64,000 bases of DNA from Peronospora farinosa (GCA_947646735.1 CANTFK010000661.1:186001-250000), one strand, 5' to 3'. Counted from the first letter of the stretch, positions 45,642 to 57,599 are shown. The notes: generated by a model not told the origin, from the letters alone. Program-made: numbers and translations.

Positions 45642-48600
45642 TTGAATATGGTACGAGCCGAGCGTTCTAATTGTTGCATCTTTTCATATGTGGAGAAACA
45701 GCCCAAGGAGGAGACGGGTATTCCAGTTAAGATTGGAAATATATCGAAGATTGGAAATTACCCTGTGGTCCATGTTGCTTCTTTGAATGAGCCTAACAAT
45801 TTTATTCGAGAAAGTTCAGTAATGGAGTTGGAATTATTGCCAGGCGAGTCTAGGGGGTACTGGAAATACCACGCCCCTACTAAATGGTTCAGGAAAGCGA
45901 AAGCCTTTGGAAAGGTCAACAACGACCATGCAAATTTGTTGTTCGATACTGGTGCCGAGATATCCATTCTGGATATCGCCTTTGCTCGTAAGGTAGGCTG
46001 CCAAATTGATGAAAGTGAACGACAAGAATGTATTGGTATTGGGGAAGCCGTATACACCACGGAGGGACGCACTCGCATCAAGGTCACTCTGAATGGAAAC
46101 TTGGTGTACATCTTTAAGGTGTGGGTAGGCCCTATGGTAGGCCAGGATGCAATTTTGGGGATGGACTTCATGGTCCCAGCCGGTATCCGGTTAGACTTGG
46201 CCGACGGAACTCTTTGCCTCCCCGATGAGGTCAGGGTACAGTTGACTGGGCGAAGGAAACTGTACAATACTCAAGTATCGGATGTAAAATTGGGTCGGTA
46301 TGTACAGATACCCGTTGGAGGATGTACGGATGTGCCTTTCAAAAGGTCGACCTCAGAATAGTGGAAACTGTGGGTCACGAGAGGCGAATGATGGGTAACC
46401 ACCATGATACAAGGGATAGGGCGTCGACCGATTTTGAAGATAACCAATGTCAGCCCTCGCCCCTTAACATTGCACGAAGATACCAAGGTTGGTATTTGGT
46501 TGACTAAGGAGCAAGCTCCGAGAACGCCAGGGTTTGTCTCGGTAGGCTCTCGAAGATATGCGGAATGGCTAAATCTGGCTTATGAATCTTTCACTGACCA
46601 AGTCGACCATCAGGTCGACCCAACGGAAGAGGAAGAGGGGCCACTAGTGGAGAGACCAGAGTATAAGACTCCGTCACACATGTTACAGCGACTAGCGTCC
46701 CCAACTCCAATGATAAATATGGCACATCAACCGTTACTTGACAGAGAAGAACAACCGTGCGAAGAGAGGGTGAATTGGCAAGAGGGGTCTATCCAGGAGC
46801 GAATTGTAGCTAAGGAAGACCTACCTGCAGTGATCACTACCGACGAGAAGGAGGCCGAACTGGTAGATTTGTTACAGGCAGATGATCAGGTGTGTTCTTT
46901 CGAGAAGGGGGAACTTTGACCGAGGACATAAGACCAGTATGGGCGGTCATACCGGAAGTGGACCCCTCATCCGAAGGCATTGAGTTAGAAGATATACAGA
47001 TTCCTGATCCAGATGAGAACACTCCTGAGGAGGTGGACCTGTTACGACAAATAATATGGAAGAAACGGCATCTGCTGATGGGTAAAGGTAACGCCTTCCC
47101 CCCGGCCGCCCGAGGAGCGATATACGATATCGATGTAGGGAACGCAAGACCGATCGCGCAACGCGTACGAAAGGTGGTCCCTCAATTCAGAGAGAAGCTA
47201 GCCGACCTGATCAAGGGACTGTTATCAGCAAAGATCATTCAGCCTTCCACCTCGCCATGGGCCAGCCCAATTGTGATTATCGTGAAGAAGAATGGGGTCG
47301 ATATTCGATTGTGTATCGACTATCGGTTGGTGAATGATCTCACCCAGCTTATGGTATACCCGATGCCGTTGATTAACGAATTACTGGAAGACTTGGATGG
47401 AGCTTTGTGGTATTGTTCTCTTGATATGGCGAGTGGTTTTTGGGTCGTCAGTATGACCGAAAGGGCGAGATTAATCTCAGCTTTCGTTACTCCACTGGGA
47501 TTATTTGAATGGCTTCGGATGCCTTTTGGGCTTAAGAATGCGCCTCAGATATATCAAAGGTTGTTGGATAATGCGTTATATGGATTCTTACGGATTTCGC
47601 CAGGGGCGGCCAAGAGGAACCAGAGGATTTGTTTGCAACAGGGGAACCAGATGCAAAATCGGGCCTCTCTATATTGGGTCGACGATCATACATTGACGAT
47701 ATACTTGTTCCGGCCGAATCGTGGGACGTATTATGCCAGAAAGTGGAGCGGCTGCTAGACGTGTGTGACTATTGGAATTTGTCGGTCAGTGCCGTCAAGA
47801 GTACGTGGGGATGTCGGAAGGTCGAGTATCTTGGACATCGAGTTTCCAAGGAGGTACTAGAGGTCCACCCAAAAGACCTTCAATCTTTGGTCGACCTACC
47901 TCTACCGACAGCGCCGAAGGCTATGCGATCCTTTCTAGGAAGCCTAAATTACTACAGCAGGTACAGCGAATATTATGCCGTATATGCGTCGATCCTTTAT
48001 GAACTGATAGAGGTGGATTTTAACGCTTGGAGGTGCAAATTGAAGGCTAACGAGGAAGTGGCGGCCCAGGAAGACGACGAAGAAAAATGGTCGAAGGTGC
48101 AAGTAGCGTTTGCCATGCTCGAGAACAAGATTGCTACGACGCCCATTTTACGACATTTCGACCCGGCTAGAGAGACGGTCATCATTGTCTACGCAAGTGA
48201 TTGGGCTATCTTGGCCTCGTTGATGCAGAATTACGACGGTCTGTATATGTCAGTAATGTTCACGAGCCGAACCCTCAAGTCAAACGAGGTGAACTATAGT
48301 ACAGTGGAAAAGGAAGTGTTGGCGTTGTTACGGATATTGGAAACTTGCTTCACGATGTTGGTCACCCGGCCTCTCAAGGTTCTGACGAGGCATTCTACAC
48401 TAGCCTGTCTAGTGAAGTCTTCGTGGTTGCAAGGTCGCTTGGGAAATTGGGCCGCTCTGTTGTCACAGTAGACTTTGGAGATTGTGAAATGCAAGAAAGG
48501 CGAGGACCAGGTACTGAGTGCGTTAGCAGCCATCATCACGCCTCGAGAGAATGTGGACTCCATTCTGTCGTCAATTGCTCCCAAGAAGCAATCCAGGCAA

Positions 48601-50821
48601 GTGGTCGACCTACCGACGCCCACAGTGGAACTAAATGAAGAACTGTATGTGATGAGTTTCGATGGGTCGGCCCGGGTGAAACAAGGGGGAGGCGCCTGCA
48701 GCGCTATTGTGTGGAGACTCCCTGCATGGACTATAGTTGCAGCTGCATCGAAATATCTCGACAAGTCTACGGTGAATGAAGCTGAATATGAGGGCATGTT
48801 ACTGGGTCTTGACCTTTTGGAGCCAATGGAGCGACGGCGTTTGATTATTTGTAGAGACTCCAATTTAGTTATAAGACAGATGCGTGGAGAGATTGAATGC
48901 AAAGCTTCAGGTCTATCCCCGTTGCGGGCCAAGGCGTTGAGTAAGCTCCTGTCGTGGCCCACCCACGCAGTCTTACATGTGAAACGAGACTATAATCAGA
49001 TTTCAGACCAGTTGGCCAGTCGGCTTTACATCAGCAACAAGGGGTCGAGTCGATACCAAGAGGAGAGTGGTCAGGTCTAGAAACAATCAATCGGCTGCCA
49101 GAGGTGTTGGTCCCAGAGACCGGGGTCAGTCGGTCAAGGTATCTGCGGTGACGAGATCACGGCTCCCCGTCAAAATATCGGGAGAGGTCATGCAAGAAGA
49201 TGTGGTACAACAACTCCGGATGGATAGAATCCGAGATGCGCAAGAAGAGGAGAGCTGGGTACGCAAGTTGAAGGCATATTTGAAGAGAGACTGGAATGAC
49301 CTGTCGGTGGAAGCGGCCAGAAACTGCAGCAAAATGTCGAAGGATTACGAGATAAGTGAAGAAGGACTGCTGGTGTATTGCCCCGTCCAGAGGATCAAGG
49401 GAGATGACCGAGACATAACTTCCAGATTGGTGATACCTGAGAGTCTCCAGGCCGACGTCCTCCATCACTATCATACAAGTTTGGAAGGCAGCCATCAGGG
49501 AATAGGGCGTACTTATCATCGGATCAGACGATACTGTCACTGGAGGGGTCTGTTCCGGAGTGTCCAGAAATATGTGGGTCAGTGCATAGATTGTGATACC
49601 GGGCAAGGGAGGCCCACTTTACAAGGGAAGTCTCCGGGGAATGTTGAAGAGACGTACCCCTTCCAAATTATCGCGATGGACCACATACCATCTTTCCCCA
49701 AGTCGCATAAAGGGAATACGGAACTACTGATCTGGGTCGACCTGTTCACAGGTTATGTGATGGCGAAGGCAAGTGCTTCACGAACAGCCCAGACAGTAGC
49801 TGAGTGATATAAAGAATGTGTTTCAGCCGTTTTGGCGCCAGTGAGACGATCCGCCACGATCGGGAACCGGGGTTTATGTCGGACTTCTTCCGAGCGTTCA
49901 GTCGCATGGTGGGTCAACGTCAGAGAGCGACCATGGCCTACCGACCTCAAGCGAACGGCACTGCGGAGAGAATAATCCAGACTCTAACAAGATCGCTCAA
50001 GATGTACGTAGCCGACGTGGGACAGCGAGACTGGGATGAATACGCGGAACGTTTACGTTCGCGTCAAACACGGCTCAAGACAGAGTACGTGAGGAAACAC
50101 CGTTCTATCTGGTACATGGATGGGATGCTAGGACCACTATTGAGACTATGTTACCGGTGGTGAACACTCGACGTCGAGACTCAGGACCTCGGAGATGGAG
50201 ATATCGGATTCAGAGTCACTATCAGCGAGCAAGAGACCAAGTCAACGAGAATTTACGGGCGGCTAGTCAGGCTCGGGTGCAAGCACAAAATGAAGGGGTA
50301 GTCGGCCACAAAATTCAGCCAGGGACCCGGGTATGGCTATACTTGGACCGAGTGAAGGAGGGGTATGCCAAAAAATTGGCCCACCTATGGCACGGACCGT
50401 TCCGAGTTCAGGAGTTAGCTGGAGATCATGCGGTACGTCTGGAGTTACGAGGTACAGAATACAGACTATTCCCAATCGTGCACATCTCCAAGCTCAAGCC
50501 CGTCAGAGAGTCCCCGATCGACCGAACAGCGAGCTGAAAGTGGATGGAGCAGATCGAGTCGACTTCGATGAATGTCTGTTACCAGAAGACAGCTGGGTGC
50601 GGGAATTGGAAGAGGGCGAGTATGAGGTTGAAGAAATTTTAGAGAGCCGTACAGGTCAGAAAACTCGGTATGGACGGCAACCACGAGAATTCCTCTTGCA
50701 ATGGAAGGGACACCCTGACCTGGACGAAGTGGATCTGAATTGCGGAGCCTTACTCCGGGACTTCGAGCGCAAGAACACAAGCCATAACCGCTTCGAAGTA
50801 ATGCAAAGCCATGAAAACTAG
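45642..50821 (+). pseudogene. pol: T3 pol (PR, RT, RNase H, second RNase H, integrase, chromodomain), interrupted
   Basis: Protease FDTGAEISILDIAFARKVG at 45642-46361 ends at a TAG. RT at 46892-48471 has MPFGLKNAPQIYQRLLDNAL, then a frameshift before YIDDILVPAESW, and continues into a retroviral RNase H/connection (VEKEVLALLRILETCF). A TAG at 48468 is followed by a second RNase H of cellular type (VMSFDGSARVKQGGGACSAI, NEAEYEGMLLGLDLL). The integrase has the zinc domain (HHYHTSLEGSHQGIGRTYHR ... CIDC) and core (MDHIPSF, WVDLFTGY), with a TGA at 49804, then HDREPGFMSDFFRAFSR and QANGTAERIIQ. The end is a chromodomain (YEVEEILESRTG, EFLLQWKGHPDLDEV) up to 50821. Confidence 0.85.
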
Positions 50822-50975
50822 CTGGCGTTAGCAAGTTTCTTGGAAGGTGAACCGAGTCCCTCAATGGTCGGCCCAGCCCCTCGTTGGAAGACTTGGGTCG
50901 CCTACGGGGCGACATCGAACTTCCACGAGATAGGGGTATAGGAGAATGGAGAACAAAGGAGGGCGATAACCAAGA

Positions 50976-53057
50976 TCAATCAGAACAGAGAAAAGCATGG
51001 CAAGGGGAGACAGAAGATGGACAAGCACAAAAAATAGGATCGAAGAGAAAAGAAGATTCATGTTCAAGGGAAATCCTAACGGGTGGCCCAAACTTACATT
51101 GGAGGCGTGGAACTAGAGCGCCAGGATGGGCTACAGAAGACAGCCGAAACTGGGTGAGCCATGGCCACGCAAAATCCGACACCCGAAGGGCCTCAAGCAA
51201 GTCGACTGGGTCCGACTCCTCTTCACGACCAGGGAACCAATAAACCACACGGCGGGTTCGAGGAAGATGACGGAAGAAGGGGTCCAGGAAAATGGCGAGG
51301 TCGCAGTGCCCCTTGCTCATCCCAATGAAGATAAGGTCGACCACCTCCCGCCACGCTCAAGTCGCCAGACTCCGACGCTTCTTCCACGCGTTGTAGTAGG
51401 ACGCGAGGAAAGAATTCTAGCGCGCTTGATCCTTGGAGATCCACAGGCAGTGAGTCGCCTCCCAAAGTGCTTGACTATGCTCTTCGTCAAACTGGATGAA
51501 AGCCGCTGCCAACTGGGCGAACCAGCCAACAGATCGGAAAGGAACGGGTTGCATGGGAACACGAGCTTCCACCCAAGGTTCCGCCGCCAGTAATCTCTGG
51601 ATCATTGGAGGGTTCACCAACGACTTCTTCCATTTGGGAGGGAGGTCAAGGTTTCCGTCCGGAGGACCAAACCAACCCCAAGGTAGATCCAGCTGGTCGA
51701 CCAAGTCTTTGGGAGACATTGTTACAATGCACCAAGAATTGACCAGGTCGACCGGCAAAGGTGCCTTTTCCGCGGCGGAGAAGGTCTTCGACTGCATGTA
51801 CCCTGGGATCATGACATCCTTGGGAAGCAAGCAAGAGTCGGCCGAAGGTGGCGAAGTGTCGTCCGCAACAGTGGGAGTGCTCTTGTCTTTCTCCGCAGAC
51901 GACTCGGTCTCCGAGTCCGATGTCTTGAACATCGCCCGTTTCAGCGAAAGGCCGGTAGCCGAGGTGGCCCTCGGTGGAGGAGCGGACATCGACGGAAGAC
52001 GTACAGGGTTCGCACTGGCGGGGCGCCGACTAGCAGAACGAGACTTGGCCAGAGCCGCCCGAAGGGTCTCGCTGTCGTCGCTGAGGTCGTCGTCTGAAGA
52101 CTCAAGCACGACAGGAGAACGACCACCAGAGACCGCCGACAGTGGTATCGCAGAGGCGTCGGGCTTCGGAAGCTTGGAGGCTTTGGCGGGTACCCGGGGT
52201 GACGGCCGCCGGGACCGTTTACCAAGAGCTTTCGCCGGCCTCGAAGGGGAACATACGGCCGGGGGCGAAGCTGCCGAAGGAGTAGCTGGTCCCGGAGGTG
52301 ACCCGTCAGAGAAGTCGACATGGTCGAGCTCTGCGTCGAGAAGCGAGTACCGGCTTCGGATGTGGTCGACTTTCTATCGCAGACGGTCCACCAGTGCAGT
52401 CTCGCGCTGGAGAGCTTCGCGAAGTTGGGCCACCAGCCAGGAATTTTCGCGCAGTGACTCCTCCAACCGCTCACAACGAGTGGCCAACAAGGTGGCCGAA
52501 GGGGGAAGGACACCTAGCCGACCCTCGCAGTCTTCGATGCGGCGGGAATGGGCGTCCGCGAGAGCTTGCAGTTCCCGCAGAGCTGCCCGTACGTTGACGG
52601 GTACGGAAGACGGACGGTCAACCATGGGGGCCGGCGTGACCAGAGCATCTGCTGTCTCGGCAGGAGGCAAAGCGATGGAAACAGGAGAGCTGTGAACGAC
52701 AACAGTTTCAGCAGCACTCAACGACGAAGACACCGGACCGGGAAGGTCGGCCAAGGACGCCTCTCTACATGGAGAGGCAACCGAAGGCGCGACGGCGATT
52801 GAAGTCGGCTCCTCAGATGGTGGGTCAGCGGACGGTGGGTCAGCAGATGAGGGGTTAGAACCAGGGGCGATTGGAGGCGCCGGGGCGACCGAGGTCGGCT
52901 CTTCAGTCGGTGGATCAGCGGACGGTGGGTCAGCAGACGGTGGATCAGAACCAGGGAAAGACATGGCTGGACAGACACGAGTTAGAGGTGGGGAAGCTAC
53001 AAAGGGGACAATGAAGGACCTACGTGACGAAGGAAGTGAAGACATGCGCGTGCTCAA
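50976..53057 (-). pseudogene. T3 antisense gene, about 690 codons with three in-frame stops
   Basis: A single minus-strand frame runs from 53057 (or the ATG at about 52964, MSFPGSDPP) to 50976, interrupted only by TAG at 52374, TAG at 51417 and TGA at about 51354. It starts 35 bp inside the 3' LTR and reads back towards the end of pol. N-terminus: Pro-rich repeats (SADPPSADPPSEEPTS). Next a coiled coil (VRAALRELQALADAHSRRIE, LEESLRENSWLVAQLREALQ), then a Ser/acidic and basic stretch. Then comes a compact Trp-rich region (LPWGWFGPPDGNLDLPPKW, FRSVGWFAQLAAAFIQFDEE, LWEATHCLWISKDQAR), ending in FLDPFFRHLPRTRRVVYWFP. No family was recognised. A 399-aa plus-strand frame overlaps part of it (51496-52695); the minus reading looks more protein-like. 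Function unknown. Confidence 0.5.
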
Positions 53058-53079
53058 TCCGTTGTACGGTTAAGCAAGT

Positions 53080-53091
53080 GCAGGGGGCGGC
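53080..53091 (+). other. T3 polypurine tract
   Basis: A purine-rich GCAGGGGGCGGC directly before the 3' LTR. Confidence 0.6.
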
Positions 53092-54170
53092 TGTGGTGAA
53101 GTGCTAATTTTGTGATATGGAGGTCCCGGACTCCAGTTGGATTCAGAGTATAGGCCGTGGGTCAGGGACAGGGGACCAGAGAGACAGGGGCCTCAAAGGG
53201 GAGCGACCGTTGGTGGAGAACAATCCGCAGGACCCACCGAAGAAAAAATCAGTATCAGAATACTGGTTAACCGGTACCAAAGGGAGTTGATCATGGCCGC
53301 TCATTGATCAACCTGGCCCCTCGTTGGCAGACCCGGGTCCCTCATAGGTCGACCTGGGTCCCTCATTGGTCGACCAGGCCCCTCGTTGGTAGACCCGGGT
53401 CCCTCATAGGTCGACCTGGGTCCCTCATCAGTCGACCCAGTCCCTCATCGGTCGACCTCGGCCCCTCGTTGGTTCAGCCACTCCGGACCAGTTAATACAA
53501 GGATCAGACTAGTCGACGCAAGGAATCAGAGCTTTAGGCAAGGATATAGTAAAGGAGTTAAAAGGATAGGACTATATTAAATACTACTCAATTTGCGATC
53601 TACGTGGCACGACTCCGTCACCCAAGAAGGACTTGTTCTAAGTTACTCACTGTTCCGGGAAGGGATATATTTTGGCCCCCCGTCGAAGACAGTTGTGTAG
53701 CGAAGTTCAAGGGAGAATAAAGCTCCAGGATACATTTGGCCTGTGAGCTCGTTCGAGTAGCAACACCCCCAAGACCCGCTATCGGAAGCGGTCTCCCTTA
53801 CCTCACGGTCCGGGAGCAAAGTAAAGGTCAGGTGGTTACTACCCCTGAAACAGAAGGAAAAGGCCAGGGACGACAAGCTCCCTGAAGAATTTGGCTTTAA
53901 GTCCACTCTCGACAAGGTCGATCGAGTGGCCACCTACCGGCCCACCGAGTGAAGCATATCCACTTGAGGCCACCCAGGTCTACCTCCCTCAAGGCATATG
54001 TCTACATCCTCACCAAGTCTTCCGAAGAGTGCAACCCGCCAGCCGACGGGCACACAAGGTGAGAAGAAGGTCCATACGCGGCATCGAAGTACCCATCCGA
54101 CAGTCGGCAGTCCGGCACAGTGAGTGATTTGGGGTCTCATCATACAATTTTGAGAACCCACTCCGCCACA
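53092..54170 (+). repeat. T3 3' LTR
   Basis: 1079 bp, same length as the 5' LTR; starts TGTGGTGAAGTGC and ends CACTCCGCCACA. Followed by the resumed T2 integrase (GGTAGACCTGTTTACTGG). Confidence 0.88.
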
Positions 54171-55257
54171 GGTAGACCTGTTTACTGGTTATGTAATTGC
54201 TAAGGCCAGCTCGTCGAGGTCGGCCTAAACCGTGGCAGAAGGGTATAAAGAATGTGTATTTCGAAGGTTTGGGGCCAGTGAGGCGATCCGACACGACATG
54301 GAACCAAGTTTCATGTCAGATTTCTTTCGCGCTTTCAACCGCATGATTGGGCAAAAGCAGCGGGCCATCATGGCCTACCGGCCGCAGGCCAATGGAACTG
54401 CGGAAAGGATGGTACAGACGATCACCCAATCTATCAAGATGTATGTGTCGGAGGTGGACCAGAAAGATTGGGATACATATGCGGAACGGCTCACATTTGC
54501 GTTGAACACGGCACAGGACCGGGTACGAAGGGAGACTCCGTTTTATCTAGTGCACGGTTGGGACGCACGAAGCACGTTGGAGGCCACTATACCGCTGGGT
54601 AGTACCAGGCGGCGTGACTGTGACCCCCGCTGGTGGCGATATAGCGTACAGCGACAGTATCGCCGGGCGAGGGAACAAGTCAACGAATTATTACGATCAG
54701 CAGTGGAAGGTCGAGCCAAGATCCACAATGAAGAGGTGGCGGATAGCAAGATTGAGGCAAAATCTCAGGTGTAGTTGTATCTAGACCGGGTCAAGGAAGG
54801 CTATGCCCGAAAATTGGCCCACCTATGGCATGGGCCATTCCGAGTACGGGAAATGGTGGGGGACCATGCAGCTCGCTTGGATGTCAGTGGGACAGATTAT
54901 CGCAATTACCCGTTGGTGCACCTTTCTAAGTTGAAGCTAGTCCGGAAATACCCCGACAGACCAAATACAGTGTTGGTGGTGGATGGGTGGATTTTGACGA
55001 AGCCCTTTTATTAGAGGTTAGTTGGGATGCATAATTGGAAGACAATGAGTATGAAGTGGAGATGATCCTTGACAAGCGCATGGGAGGAAAACTCGGTATG
55101 GTCGTATTCAATGTGAATACCTGGTGCAGTGGAAAGGATACTCCGATCCGTCGTAAGTAGAAGAGGTGGACATCAATTGCGGTGGACTACTTGAGGACTA
55201 CGAACGCAGGCAAGTCACTCGGAATCGTTTGAGGTGATGCAGAGCCATGAGGAGTAG
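54171..55257 (+). pseudogene. pol: T2 pol, part 2 (integrase core to chromodomain)
   Basis: Resumes exactly where part 1 stopped: VDLFTGYVIAKASSS, then a stop, GYKECVFRRFGASEAIRHDM, MAYRPQANGTAERMVQ, ALNTAQDRVRRETPFYLVHG, and the C-terminal barrel LYLDRVKEGYARKLAHLWHG. The catalytic Asp region is kept as RHDMEP and the Glu as GTAERM. A TAG at 54772 splits it. The chromodomain (EYEVEMILDKRMGG ... YLVQWKGYSDPS) lies at about 55040-55250 with a frameshift and a stop. Confidence 0.8.
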
Positions 55258-55606
55258 AGGGGAGAGTTCATCTTGGGAAGGCCAAGATAATGCAAGAAGG
55301 AGGTGGTGTTTGTTGTATGCACAGAAATTGGTCAAGTTTTACATTCGAGAGAGCAACAGCACAGGAAAAATGCGAGGTATTGTTAGCCTGCAGAGGACCC
55401 CATGTGATATCTAAGACATGACTTAAAGAAGAAATATCTGGAGTATACTATGGAGATGAAATGGGATTATCGGTTTACGATGGATACGTGGAAAGCTATT
55501 TACGAGGGTAAATACTACTGGTCATCAGACATATGGACACCTACTGCTACACCAAGGAGACAAGACAAGGATGCACGGGGTCTTGCCGCAGTTCGGAAGA
55601 CCAGCG
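55258..55606 (+). other. T2 3' untranslated region
   Basis: About 350 bp between the chromodomain and the polypurine tract. No antisense frame comparable to those in T1 and T3 is visible. Confidence 0.6.
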
Positions 55607-55619
55607 TGCAGGGGACAGC
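55607..55619 (+). other. T2 polypurine tract
   Basis: TGCAGGGGACAGC directly before the 3' LTR, in the same place as the T3 tract. Confidence 0.55.
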
Positions 55620-57599
55620 TGTGGAGAAGTACTAGGAGAATCGGGGCCCCAGAGGACATCGTAATAAAGAGCACAAAAATCCAGGTCACTCCCTCGAGGG
55701 AATGACTATGATTGCGTCTCGCAAGGTCCCAAGGTTCAGCCCAGAGTCACCAGGGACAGGGATACCAGTTACCGGGGTCAGGGTTTCCAGTCGCCAAGGA
55801 CAGGGTTTCCAGTTACCGGGGACAGGGTGCCAGTTACCGGGGGCGGGGTTTTCAGTCGCCAGGGACAGGGGTACCAGTCACCGGGGACAGGGGTACCGAA
55901 GGTTCAGGGTCCTGAAGTCACTTGGAGAAGTTCCAGGTTGCCCTACAGTGCAGAGCTGGCACAAGTCCAAATAACCTGAAAGTCCAGTGCCTCAAGGGCA
56001 TCCACGTTCCCAAGGTGGACCAGGACTCAAGGTGAACCATGATCCAAGGTGGACCAGGATGGCTCATAGTGACCGGTGGACCCTAAATGACCGGCGGACC
56101 CAGATGACCGGTGAACCCCAGGTGACAGGTGGACCCAGGAGACAGGTGACCCCAGGAAACAGGTGGACCCCAGGCGACAGGTGGACCCCAGGGAAAAGGT
56201 GGACCCCAGGGAAAAGGTGGACCCCCGGTGACAGGTGGACCCCAGGTGAACGGTGGACCCAGGTGAACGGTGGACCCCAGGCGACTGGTGGGCCCCATGT
56301 GACAGGTGGACCCAGGTGACCGGTGGACCCCAGGCGACTGGTGGGCCCCATGTGACAGGTGGACCCCAAGCGACAGGTGGACCCCAAGCGACAGGTGGAC
56401 CCAGGTGACCGGTGGACCCCAGGTGACAGGTGGACCCAGGTGACCGGTGGGCCCCATATGACCAGTGGACTTCGGGCGACTGGTGGGCCCCATGTGACCG
56501 GTGGACCCCAGGCGACTGGTGGGCCCCATGTGACAGGTGGACCCCAGGTGACAGGTGGACCCAGGTGACCGGTGGACCTAGGTGGCCAGTGGACCCCAGG
56601 CGACTGGTGGGTCCCATGTGACAGGTGGACCCCAGGCGACTTGTGGGCCCAATGTGACCGGTGGGCCCCATGTGACAGGTGGACCCCAAGCGACAGGTGG
56701 ACCCAGGTGACCGTTGGTCCCAGGTAACAGGTGAACCCAGGTGATCGTTGGTCCCAGGTGACAGGTGGACCCAGGTGACCGGTGGTCCTAGGTGATAAGT
56801 GTACCCCTGGCGACTGGTGGGCCCCATGTGACAGGTGGACCCCAGGCGACTTGTGGGCCCCATGTGACAGGTGGACCCCAGGCGACAGGTGGACCCAGGT
56901 TATAGAAGGTACAAGGCTTCCTTAAAGTGCAGAGCCGGTACAAGTCCCATGTCCTAAAAGAGCCAGTTGGTCTTTTACAAGTTGACACGTGGTACCATCC
57001 AGAGCGAAGGGTTAGGGTTAGGCAAGAAAGCATACAGAGAACAAGATAAATAAACACACTCGAATTTGCATTACACGTGGCAGCTTTAAGCGCTCCTTCT
57101 AAGCTTCTCCGTCGCTTGACCTCTTCCAGGCGGGATACCCTTTGGCCCCCCGACGTCAGCAGGTGTTAGACGGCTCAAGCTACGCAAGTTGAACCTCAGG
57201 ATAGTTGATTTGAGGTGTCAAGACTATACGACCCACTACAGGAAGCGGTTTCCCTACGGGGAAGAACACAAAGGGGTCCAAGGACCAAGAACAGTCAGCC
57301 ACCAAAGTGGTACATAGTACCAGGTGCATCGCTCTCGACTAAGTTGATCGAGCACAAGAAACCCGGTCCCAAGTAGAGTATGTCCACTCGGGGACCACCA
57401 AGTCCAAGTCTTATACAAAGACCAAGTTTTAGGTCTTCTGCGTCAACCGAAGAGCAAGACCAGCCAAGCCGACGGGTACACAAGGTGAGACCCAAGGCTA
57501 ACACGACACGGTATCGGGGTACCCCCTCCGTAAGTCGGCAGTCCGGCGCTGTGTGTGTTTGTGGATCTCCTACGTTGTTTGAGAATCCACTCCACCACA
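55620..57599 (+). repeat. T2 3' LTR
   Basis: 1980 bp from TGTGGAGAAG to CCACTCCACCACA. It contains the 22-bp repeat block, a long 18-bp minisatellite and the unique part shared with 34690-35387. It is followed by the GTAA duplication. Confidence 0.82.
56040..56893 (+). repeat. Minisatellite in T2 3' LTR, 18-bp unit
   Basis: About 45 imperfect copies of GGTGACAGGTGGACCCCA and variants, longer than the combined array in the 5' LTR. Because 18 is a multiple of 3 and the unit lacks stops, long false ORFs arise here on both strands. Confidence 0.85.

Larger units (their letters stand above)
42022..54170 (+). mobile_element. T3: Ty3/Gypsy LTR retrotransposon with chromodomain, dual RNase H and antisense gene
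   Basis: Two LTRs of exactly 1079 bp (42022-43100, 53092-54170), primer-binding site, gag, protease, RT, retroviral RNase H, second RNase H, integrase, chromodomain, then about 2.2 kb with an antisense frame and a polypurine tract. It interrupts T2 integrase between LLIW and VDLFTGY. Coding regions are much better preserved than in T2 but still carry stops and frameshifts. Confidence 0.88.
14189..57599 (+). mobile_element. T2: degenerate Ty3/Gypsy LTR retrotransposon, split by two later insertions
   Basis: Boundaries are TGTGGAGAAG at 14189 and CACTCCACCACA at 57599, flanked by GTAA duplications. Order on the plus strand: 5' LTR (14189-14819 plus 34288-35387, interrupted by the T1 array), primer-binding site, gag, protease, RT, two RNase H domains, integrase (interrupted by T3 at 42022-54170), chromodomain, polypurine tract and 3' LTR (55620-57599). 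All coding parts carry stops and frameshifts. Gag and pol are recognisably related to T3 but LTR lengths differ (about 2 kb against 1079 bp). Confidence 0.82.

Noticed and set aside
51496..52695. 399-codon plus-strand ORF over the T3 antisense gene
   Set aside because: It is open, but its composition is Arg/Gly/Ser-rich without structure, while the minus reading has a coiled coil and Trp-rich domain. The choice is not certain, so a selection test is proposed.
56027..56863. A 278-codon minus-strand ORF and other long ORFs in the 18-bp minisatellite (also 34283-34651, 14508-14841)
   Set aside because: The unit length is a multiple of three and lacks stops, so open frames arise automatically; the product is a simple repeat.
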